From the NCBI RefSeq assembly GCF_017873715.1, contig NZ_JAGGKM010000001.1, positions 806,001 through 870,000 of the forward strand: a DNA stretch of 64,000 nt. The letters run 5' to 3'. Under the pieces are notes generated by a model, which made no database searches, was not told the DNA's origin, and saw nothing but the letters and a program-made list of their open reading frames with translations. How positions within the stretch are numbered: the stretch's first letter is position 1; each line of letters starts with the position of its first letter. The DNA is from Cytobacillus luteolus (GTDB taxonomy: Bacteria; Bacillota; Bacilli; Bacillales; Bacillaceae_L). Of the stretch, positions 17,341-27,699 are shown in pieces. The position numbers and the translations under genes are program-made.

Positions 17341-17373
17341 GAATAAAATCTGTTAATCTTAGAGAAAAGTTAG
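17341..17373 (+). repeat. Leader sequence shared with 25912-25944
   Basis: The 33 bases GAATAAAATCTGTTAATCTT... just upstream of glpP match the leader of the SGNH hydrolase gene at 29 of 33 positions. Each lies shortly downstream of a palindromic repeat and upstream of a gene start. Its role is unknown. Confidence 0.6.
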
Positions 17374-17377
17374 ATTT

Positions 17378-17950
17378 ATGAACGTACAAGATAAATTCCT
17401 TGTTTGGGGTGATTTTTTGTTTAGTAGTGTGATACCAGCTATTCGTAATATGAAGGATTTTGAAAAAGTACTTAAGACAGATCATGAACATATCATTTTT
17501 CTAGAGACTCGTCTCTCACAAGTAGAGAGTATCGTAAAATATGCGAAGCAGCATAAGAAAAAAGTATTTATGCATGCAGATCTTATCCAAGGGTTAAAAG
17601 TGGACGAATATGGGCTTGAATATTTAATCAACAATGTGAAGGTGGATGGGATTATTTCAACAAGAGTAAACGTCATTGCCACTGCAAAAAAACAAAATAT
17701 AATCGGTATTCAACGGTTATTCGCTTTAGATAGTCATGCACTTAATCACAATTTAAAAGCTTGCAAAAAAATCCAACCTGATTATATTGAGGTTTTACCT
17801 GGGGTTATTCCAGGCATTATTAAAGAAATTCACGATGAAACAGGTATTCCTGTCATTGCTGGTGGTTTAATTCGAACTAAAGAAGATGTTAAAAATTCAC
17901 TGAATAGTGGTGCTTTTGCGGTAACAACTTCAAATAAGGATCTTTGGTAA
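17378..17950 (+). CDS. glpP: Glycerol-3-phosphate responsive antiterminator GlpP
   Basis: The 190-residue protein is a TIM-barrel-like GlpP: IIFLETRLSQVE, KVFMHADLIQGL, GIISTRVNVI, DYIEVLPGVIPGII and IPVIAGGLI are family hallmarks. With glycerol-3-phosphate bound, GlpP binds leader RNAs of glp genes and prevents termination. Two matching leaders lie downstream, before the genes at 18229 and 22154, so the regulon can be read directly here. The ATG at 17378 has only a weak AGAG-type ribosome binding site, suggesting low expression. Confidence 0.95.
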   Translation: MNVQDKFLVWGDFLFSSVIPAIRNMKDFEKVLKTDHEHIIFLETRLSQVESIVKYAKQHKKKVFMHADLIQGLKVDEYGLEYLINNVKVDGIISTRVNVIATAKKQNIIGIQRLFALDSHALNHNLKACKKIQPDYIEVLPGVIPGIIKEIHDETGIPVIAGGLIRTKEDVKNSLNSGAFAVTTSNKDLW

Positions 17951-17996
17951 AAATAGTCTTATGGTAAAATAGTCCGATAAAAGATAATTATTTGAA

Positions 17997-18025
17997 TTGA
18001 CAACGTTTTCAAAAGGCTGTATTAT
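17997..18025 (+). promoter_or_regulatory. Strong sigma-A promoter of the glp leader
   Basis: TTGACA (17997-18002), a 17-bp spacer and TATTAT (18020-18025) begin transcription of the GlpP-controlled leader in front of the gene at 18229. Confidence 0.85.
17998..18011 (+). promoter_or_regulatory. CcpA catabolite-repression (cre) site
   Basis: TGACAACGTTTTCA matches the cre consensus TGWAARCGYTWNCW at 13 of 14 positions. It overlaps the -35 box, so CcpA binding would block RNA polymerase in the presence of glucose, as known for B. subtilis glpFK. Confidence 0.8.
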
Positions 18026-18060
18026 AACTAGTAAGTTAATAATCTGTGACGAGAACAGGA

Positions 18061-18114
18061 GACACATTAAATTCTTTGAATTTGTATTCAGGGGTATTTT
18101 AATGTGTCTTTTTT
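18061..18114 (+). terminator. GlpP-regulated leader terminator before the membrane hydrolase gene
   Basis: The arms GACACATTAAA and TTTAATGTGTC are followed by TTTTTT, about 35-40 bases after the promoter -10 box. The position and architecture match the glp leader attenuators of B. subtilis at which GlpP antiterminates. Confidence 0.85.
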
Positions 18115-18228
18115 GTATTCTCTAAACGCCCTATTTGAACAGCAAACCGACCTGGGGGTGAATGTTTATTCTTGAGTAAGCGGTACGATGAGTGCCGGAA
18201 ATTAGTAATCATTTAAGAGGGGGATATT

Positions 18229-20241
18229 ATGAATAGGTTAAAAAAACCAGTCGTATTGTTAGTTATTTCTTTACTGTTAATCTTCATCGGTAGTTTTACA
18301 GCTTACCAGTTTAACAGTTCTAGTGGAGATGTGGATGTTTCACGAATTTATTTTGAAACACCAAGAGGTGAACTTTCTGGTCTTCTGTATAAACCAGAAG
18401 CTGCTGACGGGCAACCTAAGCCAACAATCATAGCAACACATGGATATCTTAATTCTGCTGAAATGCAAGATGCTCAGGCTATCGAAATGTCAAAAAGAGG
18501 CTATGTTGTTTTAGCTTTAGATCAGTATGATCATGGACATTCAACAAATACACAGGAAAAGCCTATACCGTTTTTCTCGTTTTGGCCTCATGCAATCTAT
18601 GATGCAGTTCAATACATGTATGAACAAGATTTTGTTTTAAAAGATGCAAATGGTAATGGAGTTATTGGTGTTACAGGTCACTCAATGGGTGGATTTTCTT
18701 CTATTCATGCCGTTATGCTAGATGAAGTAGATTTCCAAGCAAGTGGAATTAGAAAAATTCATAGTTCACTAGTAGTAGGTGCCGACTATAAATGGGTTAA
18801 AACACTTGGATATACTGATGAACAAATTAACAATTCATATGGGCCAAGATATTCTGGTATGATTGCTGGCCAATATGACGAGTTTTTCTTTGATGTAGCA
18901 GCAGGTAGTAATACAGTTATAAAGAAAAACTATGTTGCTACCCCTGAGGGTCTAGGGTTTTTAGGTGGCCAAGAAACAGCTTCAGCTGAAACTGTTTATG
19001 ATGTAAATGGTGGGAAAAGAATCATCTATCAACCTAATGAAACACACCCTTGGAATCACTTCTCAAAAACATCTACAGGGCACGCAATTGATTTTTACGA
19101 TATGGCATTTGCGGATTACAGCAACCTTGTAACAACTGGTGAAAAAGGCCAAACATGGATGTTTAAAGAGTGGTTTTCATTCGTAGCGCTTATCGGATTC
19201 TTTATGCTATTTATTCCAGTTATTGTTCTATTATCAAAATTGCCATTCCTTAACAGCATCTATACTAAAAAACCAGCACCACTTCCAGGACCAAAAACAA
19301 ATGGTGAAAAGTTAACTGGTTTATTACTAGTAGTATTCGGTGGACTGTTCCCAGCCTTATTTTTCCCGGCATTATATAGTGCTAATGCTTACGGAATGAC
19401 GTTATTAAGACAAGGTAGTATGATCATTATTGCTTTATCTGCGATTGTTCTAATTTACTCATTGGTTAAAAACTTAGAGCGCAACATAAAAACAGGTTCG
19501 GTGATTATGCTAGTTTTAGGTGTAATCCAATATTTATACTTAAAAAATCAAGCTGACTTTTTTGCGACAACAGAATATTTTGGTGCACCAACTGCCAACC
19601 CAATTCTTTTCTGGGCAATCAATGTAGCGATTGTCACACTAATGATCATGGTTGGATATCACTATTCTTCTAAAAAAGCTGAAGGCGCAACAATCGAGAG
19701 TTATGGGGTAAAAACTAACATAAAGGCAATCATTGCTTCACTGTTAACAGCAGTTGTAGCTGTTGTCATTGGTTATGCGGTTCTATATCTTGTTGATGCC
19801 TTATTTAAAGTTGACTTCCGTCTTTGGACATTAGCTGTTAAGACATTTGAAGGTCAACATGTAGTTGCATTGTTAAAATACGCACCATTATTCTTAATTT
19901 ACTACTTTATCGTTGGTCTATCTGTCAACATGAATACTGCTACTAAAGAGTATGATGGATTCAAAGGATATTTAATTTCTATCTTCCATTTTATAGGTGG
20001 TTTAGTTCTTTACCTAGGATATCACTATGGATCATTGTTCTTAACAGGAACATCTGGATATCCTGCAGAAGCACTTTCTTCAATTATTGTTATTGGTCTA
20101 GTTCCAGTACTACTAGTTGCTGCGATATTTAACCGATACTTCTTTAGAAAGACAGGAAACGTTTATGTAGCAGCTTTCCTTAACACACTGTTAATGACGA
20201 TGATTACCTTAGCAAATACTACGCTTTATACAATACTTTAA
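18229..20241 (+). CDS. Membrane-anchored alpha/beta hydrolase with polytopic C-terminal domain (670 aa)
   Basis: An N-terminal membrane segment (residues ~6-27) precedes an alpha/beta-hydrolase domain (~35-300), with the oxyanion strand IIATHGYLNSAE and the nucleophile elbow GHSMGGFSS (Ser152). A candidate catalytic His is in ETHPWNHF. Residues ~315-670 hold about ten hydrophobic helices, so the hydrolase is tethered to a large membrane domain. I do not recognise a named family. The gene lies behind a cre-overlapped promoter and a GlpP-type attenuator, exactly where glpF stands in B. subtilis, and precedes glpK. This suggests it supplies glycerol or a glycerol ester product; that is inference. 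A strong terminator follows it. AGAGGGGG precedes the ATG. Confidence 0.8.
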   Translation: MNRLKKPVVLLVISLLLIFIGSFTAYQFNSSSGDVDVSRIYFETPRGELSGLLYKPEAADGQPKPTIIATHGYLNSAEMQDAQAIEMSKRGYVVLALDQYDHGHSTNTQEKPIPFFSFWPHAIYDAVQYMYEQDFVLKDANGNGVIGVTGHSMGGFSSIHAVMLDEVDFQASGIRKIHSSLVVGADYKWVKTLGYTDEQINNSYGPRYSGMIAGQYDEFFFDVAAGSNTVIKKNYVATPEGLGFLGGQETASAETVYDVNGGKRIIYQPNETHPWNHFSKTSTGHAIDFYDMAFADYSNLVTTGEKGQTWMFKEWFSFVALIGFFMLFIPVIVLLSKLPFLNSIYTKKPAPLPGPKTNGEKLTGLLLVVFGGLFPALFFPALYSANAYGMTLLRQGSMIIIALSAIVLIYSLVKNLERNIKTGSVIMLVLGVIQYLYLKNQADFFATTEYFGAPTANPILFWAINVAIVTLMIMVGYHYSSKKAEGATIESYGVKTNIKAIIASLLTAVVAVVIGYAVLYLVDALFKVDFRLWTLAVKTFEGQHVVALLKYAPLFLIYYFIVGLSVNMNTATKEYDGFKGYLISIFHFIGGLVLYLGYHYGSLFLTGTSGYPAEALSSIIVIGLVPVLLVAAIFNRYFFRKTGNVYVAAFLNTLLMTMITLANTTLYTIL

Positions 20242-20263
20242 TAGGAAGCTATGGTAACAATTT

Positions 20264-20304
20264 AAAAAGAGCAAGGGACTCAAAAAGGTCCCGAGCTCTT
20301 TTTT
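20264..20304 (+). terminator. Strong intrinsic terminator between the hydrolase gene and glpK
   Basis: AAAAAGAGC-aa-GGGAC / GTCCC-ga-GCTCTTTTTT is a long stem with a T-run. Its arms do not resemble the two GlpP leaders, so glpK expression must rely on read-through or a promoter that I cannot see in the 57 bases before glpK. Confidence 0.85.
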
Positions 20305-20337
20305 ATCGCCAATGTTCTGTTAAGTTCCAGACCATAG

Positions 20338-21852
<1,515 letters not shown>

Positions 21853-21893
21853 AAAGTCAAAGCTAGAACCCACCCTTCAACAAGTTAAAAAAC

Positions 21894-21922
21894 TTTAAAT
21901 TCTATTAGTATCGTGATATACT
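21894..21922 (+). promoter_or_regulatory. Candidate promoter of glpD
   Basis: TATACT (21917-21922) has a weak -35 TTTAAA 17 bp upstream; the glpD leader terminator starts 33 bp later. Confidence 0.5.
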
Positions 21923-21954
21923 AAAATCAAGTTAATATTGTGGATGGAGAATTC

Positions 21955-22022
21955 GAGAGACCACATCACTCTATTTTTTTCGAAAATACGAAAAAAATAG
22001 GGCTGATTTGTGGTCTCTTTTT
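21955..22022 (+). terminator. GlpP-regulated leader terminator of glpD
   Basis: The outer arms AGAGACCACA and TGTGGTCTCT are followed by TTTTT. The loop holds a second hairpin, CTATTTTTTTCG...CGAAAAAAATAG. This matches the known organisation of the B. subtilis glpD leader, where GlpP with glycerol-3-phosphate allows read-through. It lies ~130 bp before the glpD start. Confidence 0.85.
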
Positions 22023-22153
22023 GTGTTTCTCTGATGGTGATTTAGAGGTAAAGATAAACAACTTTGCATCTTTGAGGAGTGCTTTTTAAGCCTCTTGATG
22101 CTAAGTAGATTCATAAACTTACAAATTTACTTATCTTGAAGGGATCGATTGTT

Positions 22154-23821
22154 ATGCAATTTACTAACTTAATAAGATCGGACATTAAAGAAAACATTCA
22201 AAAAGATACCTTGGACATCCTTGTTATAGGGGGAGGCATTACAGGTGCAGGTATTGCTTTAGATGCCATTACAAGAGGATTGAAAGTGGCTGTGGTTGAA
22301 ATGCAGGATTTTGCTGCCGGTACATCTAGTAGATCTACGAAGCTTGTACATGGCGGTTTACGTTATTTAAAACAATTTGAATTTGGAGTTGTAGCTGAAG
22401 TCGGTAAAGAACGTGCAATTGTCTATGAAAATGGACCACATGTTACGACACCTGAGTGGATGATGCTACCCTTTTACAAAGGTGGAACTTTTGGTCCTCT
22501 CACAACCAATATTGGGTTAAAGGTATATGACTTCCTAGCTGGAGTAAAAAAGAGCGAAAGAAGAAAAATGTTTAAACCTGAAGTAGCGGTTAAACGTGAA
22601 CCCTTATTAAAACGTGAGGGAATGAAAGGTGCAGGTTATTATGTAGAATATAAAACTGATGATGCTCGCTTAACCCTTGAGGTATTGAAAAAAGCTGTAG
22701 AGAAAGGTGCATATGCACTCAACTATATGAAAGTGATTGAATTAGTGTATGAGAACGGCAACGTGGTAGGAGTAAAAGCAGAAGATGTAACGGATGGCTC
22801 CGTACAGGAAATAAGAGCCAAGAAAATTGTGAATGCTGCTGGTCCATGGGTTGATTCACTTAGGGAAATTGACAATTCTAAAAAAGGTAAAACTTTAAGA
22901 TTAACGAAAGGGATTCATCTAGTATTTGATGAGAAGAGATTTCCATTAAAACAGGCTATTTATTTTGATACGCCTGATAACCGTATGGTGTTCGCCATTC
23001 CTAGGGATGGTAAAACGTACGTAGGTACGACGGATACGGTTTATAAAGGTGATATTGCAAATCCTAAAATGACCATAGAGGATCGTGACTACGTTTTAAA
23101 CGCAATCGACTTTATGTTCCCAGAGGTTCAGATAAGTGCTGAGGATGTAGAGTCTAGCTGGGCAGGATTAAGACCTTTGATTCATGAAGAAGGGAAGGCA
23201 CCATCTGAAATTTCCCGTAAAGATGAACTATTTGTTTCTGATTCAGGATTTATTTCCATTGCTGGTGGTAAATTAACAGGATATCGAAAAATGGCTGAAG
23301 CAATTGTTAATTTAGTAGCTAAGCAACTTCATGAAGAAGAAGGTAAAAGTTTTCCAAGGTCACAAACGAAATATTTGCCTATTTCTGGTGGGGATGTAGG
23401 TGGTTCAGAAGGGTTTAAAATCTTTGTGATTAATAAAAGAAAAGCTGCAAAGGAAATGGGCTTATCGGATCAAACGGCTAATAAACTTATCTATCGTTAT
23501 GGGTCTAATGTAGATATTATCTTTAACCTCTATAAGAATGATAAAGATAAGGCAAAAGCGGCTAACCTTGACCCTGTCGTTTACGCTAGCTTAAGATACG
23601 CGATTGATCATGAGTGTGCTTATAAACCAATTGACTTTTTCAATAGACGTACAGGAGCTATCTTCTTTGAGATTGATTGGGTTCGTGAGCATAAAGATTC
23701 TGTTACCCAGTTTATGAAGAAGGAATTTAACTGGACAGATGAGCAGGAAGATGAGTATAAAAATGAACTTGACCAGCTTATTTATGAAGCAACTCATCCA
23801 ATTGAACAAGAAGAAAATTAG
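22154..23821 (+). CDS. glpD: Aerobic glycerol-3-phosphate dehydrogenase GlpD
   Basis: The Rossmann FAD-binding motif is at the N-terminus (LVIGGGITGAGIALDA), followed by GTSSRSTKLVHGGLRYL. Later blocks are RLTKGIHLVFD, ESSWAGLRPL and AGGKLTGYRKMAEAIV, then the C-terminal helical domain. It oxidises glycerol-3-phosphate to dihydroxyacetone phosphate at the membrane and passes electrons to quinone. The length of 555 aa is typical. ATG 22154 was chosen with GAAGGG 10 bases upstream; an in-frame TTG at 22136 overlaps that site. Expression is controlled by the leader terminator upstream. A palindromic repeat follows 9 bp after the stop. Confidence 0.96.
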   Translation: MQFTNLIRSDIKENIQKDTLDILVIGGGITGAGIALDAITRGLKVAVVEMQDFAAGTSSRSTKLVHGGLRYLKQFEFGVVAEVGKERAIVYENGPHVTTPEWMMLPFYKGGTFGPLTTNIGLKVYDFLAGVKKSERRKMFKPEVAVKREPLLKREGMKGAGYYVEYKTDDARLTLEVLKKAVEKGAYALNYMKVIELVYENGNVVGVKAEDVTDGSVQEIRAKKIVNAAGPWVDSLREIDNSKKGKTLRLTKGIHLVFDEKRFPLKQAIYFDTPDNRMVFAIPRDGKTYVGTTDTVYKGDIANPKMTIEDRDYVLNAIDFMFPEVQISAEDVESSWAGLRPLIHEEGKAPSEISRKDELFVSDSGFISIAGGKLTGYRKMAEAIVNLVAKQLHEEEGKSFPRSQTKYLPISGGDVGGSEGFKIFVINKRKAAKEMGLSDQTANKLIYRYGSNVDIIFNLYKNDKDKAKAANLDPVVYASLRYAIDHECAYKPIDFFNRRTGAIFFEIDWVREHKDSVTQFMKKEFNWTDEQEDEYKNELDQLIYEATHPIEQEEN

Positions 23822-23830
23822 TAGAAATAC

Positions 23831-23882
23831 GGGGCCTGACCCCCAGTGCGTTAAAGCTTTAACGCGCCGGGGGTCAGGCCCC
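23831..23882. repeat. Palindromic repeat, copy 9
   Basis: Consensus copy (AGTGCG facing CGCGCC) between the convergent glpD and aminoglycoside-phosphotransferase-like genes. Confidence 0.95.
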
Positions 23883-23923
23883 TGTTTCTTACTCAATCGC
23901 AATGGAACTGTATCAGCCAAAAT

Positions 23924-24787
23924 TTAAAGCAACCATTCCTTCAATCTCGTCAAATTTTCTTCTAGAAATAGCGCATTTTTTTCAATTCCTCGTCGTTTAC
24001 ACCATCCAATACTATTGAAGGCATCGGTAAATCTGTAAAAAGGTAATACCTTTTCTAGGTCAATTAATGGCCTGATACTTTTATAGCCTTCTTGATATGC
24101 ATTATACAAGCTAACATCAAAACTTAAAAAATCGCGATATAGTTTAGTAAAATCGATTTCTGTTGAACCAAATCTTACGCTCTCAAAATCTATCATTCCT
24201 GAAACTTTATTATTATTAACAATTATATTTGCTGGACGAAAATCCATATGTACAAAACTCGGTCCATCTGGAGACGGGAGCTGTTGTTTCATCTCTTCAT
24301 ATTTTTCAATGGCTTTATTGTATAATTGTTCATCCAAAATGTCCCTTACATCTTCAGCAAAACTATAAAATTGTTGTTCAACAAAAGTAGACCAGTTCGG
24401 AAATTCATTTTTAATACCTGTTAACACTTGTCCTGCAGCAGGACGAATTGAATGCATTTTAGCTTGAAGAACTCCAACTTGGTACGCTACTGCTGGGGTA
24501 TCCTTAGATGTTAACGGTGTTCCTTTTAATTCAGATAATAAAAAAGCACCAGGACACTCCTCATCACCAGACCAAAAGTCCAACAACGTAGGAATAGAAA
24601 CACTTCCTTTTAAAATTTCATAGGCTTCTAACTCTCGTTTAAACTTCAATTTTGTAAAAGGAATTTTCAAATAAACAGTTTCACCATTAACCAAAGTGCA
24701 TTTATAAACGGTTGAACTATGGGAGTCATCAACCTCATTTACGGAAAGTACCTGCAACCCAAATTGTTGACTAACATGATTTAACAT
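23924..24787 (-). CDS. Aminoglycoside phosphotransferase (APH) family kinase
   Basis: The protein-kinase-like fold of the APH family is recognisable from the catalytic loop FVHMDFRPANIIV (HxDxxxxN) and the metal-binding IDFES; an N-terminal lobe contains VYLKIPF with the ATP-binding Lys. The family phosphorylates antibiotics, homoserine, choline, fructosamine or other small molecules. The specific substrate cannot be told, and resistance should not be assumed. ATG 24787 has GGAGGGG 7 bases upstream. It appears monocistronic. Confidence 0.82.
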   Translation of the reverse strand: MLNHVSQQFGLQVLSVNEVDDSHSSTVYKCTLVNGETVYLKIPFTKLKFKRELEAYEILKGSVSIPTLLDFWSGDEECPGAFLLSELKGTPLTSKDTPAVAYQVGVLQAKMHSIRPAAGQVLTGIKNEFPNWSTFVEQQFYSFAEDVRDILDEQLYNKAIEKYEEMKQQLPSPDGPSFVHMDFRPANIIVNNNKVSGMIDFESVRFGSTEIDFTKLYRDFLSFDVSLYNAYQEGYKSIRPLIDLEKVLPFYRFTDAFNSIGWCKRRGIEKNALFLEENLTRLKEWLL

Positions 24788-25063
24788 CAAATTTCCCCTC
24801 CTTTAACAATAGTCCTTTAAATACTCTTTTTTACATAATATCTACATTACAACATTTCTTAAATGTAGAGTAGTACTTTCATGAAGTAAAACAGAAACGC
24901 TATGATAAATGAAAAATGCAGTTTATTTCGATTTTAAGTGGTGATTCATATAGCTTCATCTAAAAAAGGAGCTGTAATATTTTTAAGTACAGACTTAATT
25001 ACCATAAATACCGAATACAGTAGCTATAAGCACCATATTTCAAAGTGAATAGGAGTGACACTC

Positions 25064-25765
25064 ATGTTCTCGGTAACAGAAATGCGTACATTTGAGTTGT
25101 TTTCTGTTCCGCATATCGTCTTTCTACTATTCTTTGTTGGTATCTGTTTTGTCTTGGTCTATTGCAGAGGTCAACTAAAGCCTCACCAGTCCATTATCAA
25201 GTGGACGATATTTACCATATTGGTCATTAGTGAAATATCACAACAACTTTGGCTAGTCATGACAAACCAATGGGAGATAGGCAATCTGCCTTTACACCTA
25301 TGTTCGATAAGCACATTTATGGCCATATTCTTATTCTTGAAGCCTAGTAAAAAAGTATTCTATTTCCTGTTCTTTACTGGGATGCTTCCACCCATCTTAA
25401 GTATGGTTACACCTGAATTGGTTCATCAATTTCCTCATTTTCGTTTCCTAAAATACTTCTTGCATCACGCTGCAATTACTTGGGCTGTTTTCTATTTCAT
25501 CGTTTATGAGGGATATCGTCTCCCGAAAAAAGCCATATGGACCGGCCTCATCCTGCTCAATAGTATCGCCATCCCAATTTTCATTATTAATCATCTTCTC
25601 GAAACCAACTTCTTTTATTTAGCAAACCCTACCGAATCCCAAACAATCCTGTCCTTTTTCGGAACAGGTATTATGTATTATATTAATCTCGAAATTGCAG
25701 CACTCATTGTATTTTTCATTACGTACCTACCAATGGGGATAGTAATGAAGCGAGAGCGGGGATAA
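25064..25765 (+). CDS. YwaF family (TIGR02206) integral membrane protein
   Basis: The 233-residue protein has about seven hydrophobic helices and the family signature NLPLHLCSISTFMAIF near residue 75. Proteins of this class (B. subtilis YwaF) are of unknown function. AGGAG lies 8 bases before ATG 25064; the GTG three codons upstream overlaps the ribosome binding site. It is probably monocistronic, ending 18 bp before a palindromic repeat. Confidence 0.82.
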   Translation: MFSVTEMRTFELFSVPHIVFLLFFVGICFVLVYCRGQLKPHQSIIKWTIFTILVISEISQQLWLVMTNQWEIGNLPLHLCSISTFMAIFLFLKPSKKVFYFLFFTGMLPPILSMVTPELVHQFPHFRFLKYFLHHAAITWAVFYFIVYEGYRLPKKAIWTGLILLNSIAIPIFIINHLLETNFFYLANPTESQTILSFFGTGIMYYINLEIAALIVFFITYLPMGIVMKRERG

Positions 25766-25783
25766 GAATAAATTATGTCTTTT

Positions 25784-25835
25784 GGGGCCTGACCCCCAGT
25801 GCGTTAAAGCTTTAACGCGCCGGGGGTCAGGCCCC
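25784..25835. repeat. Palindromic repeat, copy 10
   Basis: Consensus copy after the YwaF-like gene; the left flank AAATTATGTCTTTT is the same as that of copy 4. Confidence 0.95.
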
Positions 25836-25911
25836 TGTCACGTACTGGATATTAAAAATAGCTACAATGGAAACAATGTTTAGAAAAAATACCTTTAAAA
25901 TTTTAAAGATA

Positions 25912-25944
25912 GAATAGATTCTGTTAATCTTAGAGGAAAGATAG
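25912..25944 (+). repeat. Leader sequence shared with 17341-17373
   Basis: GAATAGATTCTGTTAATCTT... lies 30 bp before the SGNH hydrolase start and matches the sequence in front of glpP at 29 of 33 bases. Confidence 0.6.
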
Positions 25945-25973
25945 TTAGAACGTTTTTTAGAAAGGTAGAGAAA

Positions 25974-26783
25974 ATGAAAACAAATACGGTGAAAGTTATA
26001 ACCTTCATATCAGTGGTCGCAAGTATTGTACTAATTATTGGTTTATTTTGGACAATCAAAGACCAGCTCTTTTATTCAGCAGAAACATCAGATAAGCCAA
26101 TTGAAGAATCTCCGCTAGAAACAATTGATAAGCAAGACACATTAAACATCGTTGCCGTTGGTGATTCCTTAACACGTGGAACAGGTGATTCTTCGGGTAA
26201 AGGCTATATCGGGTATTTGGTTGATCAGCTAAGGGAGAAGTCAGATCAAGAAGTTCAACTAACAAACTTAGCGATTCGAGGATACACATCTGAGCAACTA
26301 GTAGGGTTAATTGAGCAGTCTGAAATTCAAAGGCAGATCAGGCAGGCAGATATTCTGATCATGACCATCGGTGGAAATGATTTATTTCAACGAGGAGAGG
26401 CACTTATAGACTTTAATAAGGAACAAAACAACGTAACTAAATCAGCTTATTTAAAAAATCTTGAGTCCACTTTTACATCAATCAGGAACTTGAATTCAGA
26501 GGCTATTGTATTTCATGTTGGGTTATATAACCCTTTTCAAAATCTAGAAAATGCAGACGTAACATCTGAAGTTGTTCGAGAGTGGAATTACGATTCTGCA
26601 GAGGTGGCTGCAAAATTTTATAAAATAATACAAGTTCCGACCTATGATTTGTTTCAATTAAACGTAGAAGCCTATCTATTTAATGATAAATTTCATCCAA
26701 ATGAAAAGGGATATAAATTAATTGCTGAACGTGTGGCCTCACTTACCGTTTTCAGTGAGGAAGGAGAAACAGAAAATGAGTAG
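25974..26783 (+). CDS. SGNH/GDSL hydrolase, membrane anchored (YpmR-like)
   Basis: An N-terminal hydrophobic segment (~8-30) is an uncleaved signal or anchor. The SGNH blocks follow: VAVGDSLTRGTGDSSG (nucleophile Ser), the Gly in IRGYTSEQL, IGGNDLF (Asn) and DKFHPNEKGY (Asp/His). The active site would face the outside of the cell. The family includes lipases, lysophospholipases and acyl esterases. The next two genes, overlapping it by 8 bp each in turn, form an ABC transporter, so the three probably act on one lipid or peptide substrate. Confidence 0.87.
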   Translation: MKTNTVKVITFISVVASIVLIIGLFWTIKDQLFYSAETSDKPIEESPLETIDKQDTLNIVAVGDSLTRGTGDSSGKGYIGYLVDQLREKSDQEVQLTNLAIRGYTSEQLVGLIEQSEIQRQIRQADILIMTIGGNDLFQRGEALIDFNKEQNNVTKSAYLKNLESTFTSIRNLNSEAIVFHVGLYNPFQNLENADVTSEVVREWNYDSAEVAAKFYKIIQVPTYDLFQLNVEAYLFNDKFHPNEKGYKLIAERVASLTVFSEEGETENE

Positions 26784-27699
26784 TGATGGTAGAGTGAAAA
26801 CACTTGTCGTTGATGATCTTCGAAAAAAGATAGGCAAAAAGGAAATTATTAAGGGACTATCATTCGATCTAAATGAAGGTGAAGTGTTTGGTTTTTTAGG
26901 CCCGAACGGCTCTGGAAAAACAACAACAATTCGAATGCTTGTAGGTTTAATTAAACCAACTTCAGGAACGATATCAATCTGTGGGTATAATTTGCAACGT
27001 CAGTTTCAGAGTGCAATTAGCAATATAGGTTGTATAGTTGAAAATCCAGAGTTGTATCCTTACTTAAGTGGGTATGAAAATTTACAGCACTTTGTTCGCA
27101 TGGTACCTGAAATTCCAAAAGAGCGTATTGCTGAAGTAGTCGAACTGGTAGGTCTACAAAATCGAATTCATGATCGGGTTAGTACGTATTCATTAGGTAT
27201 GAGGCAACGACTTGGAATTGCTCAAGCCTTATTAGGAAAACCCAAAGTTCTTATTTTAGATGAACCAACAAATGGACTTGATCCTGTGGGTATAAGGGAA
27301 ATGCGAGAGTTTATTGACTTTTTAGCTAAAAAGGAAGGTCTTAGCATCCTGGTATCCTCTCATCTTCTTAGTGAGATTCAATTAATGTGTGATAGGGTCG
27401 CGATCATATCAAAAGGTGAAATAATAAGAATAGATTCCGTTCACAGTCTACTTTCCAATAAAGAGAGACTACTATGGAAAGTGAGTCCAATTGATCAGGC
27501 TAAGGCACTGTTATCAGAAGAAACGACAGTTGTTAGTGAGGAAGACGGGTTATTAGTCACTTTTTATGATGAAGAAAAGGTGTCAGGATGGAACCAAAAA
27601 TTAGTTCAAGCGGGTGTAAAGGTAAGTGAAATTCAAACAAAGTTTCCGACTCTTGAAGATTTATTTATCGAGCTAACAGGAGGGGAAACCATTGATTAA
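26776..27699 (+). CDS. ABC transporter ATP-binding protein (BcrA/drug-export type)
   Basis: The 307-residue ATPase has Walker A LGPNGSGKTTT, the signature YSLGMRQRLGIAQAL, Walker B VLILDEPTNGLDP and the H-loop SSHLLSEI. The C-terminal ~90-residue extension is typical of BcrA-like exporters of antibiotics or lantibiotics. ATG 26776 (AAGGAG 9 bases upstream) overlaps the end of the SGNH hydrolase gene by 8 bp. It pairs with the permease that follows. Confidence 0.93.
   Translation: MSSDGRVKTLVVDDLRKKIGKKEIIKGLSFDLNEGEVFGFLGPNGSGKTTTIRMLVGLIKPTSGTISICGYNLQRQFQSAISNIGCIVENPELYPYLSGYENLQHFVRMVPEIPKERIAEVVELVGLQNRIHDRVSTYSLGMRQRLGIAQALLGKPKVLILDEPTNGLDPVGIREMREFIDFLAKKEGLSILVSSHLLSEIQLMCDRVAIISKGEIIRIDSVHSLLSNKERLLWKVSPIDQAKALLSEETTVVSEEDGLLVTFYDEEKVSGWNQKLVQAGVKVSEIQTKFPTLEDLFIELTGGETID

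Noticed and set aside
23924-24787. Aminoglycoside resistance gene
   Set aside because: Only the generic APH-family kinase motifs are present; nothing supports antibiotic specificity.
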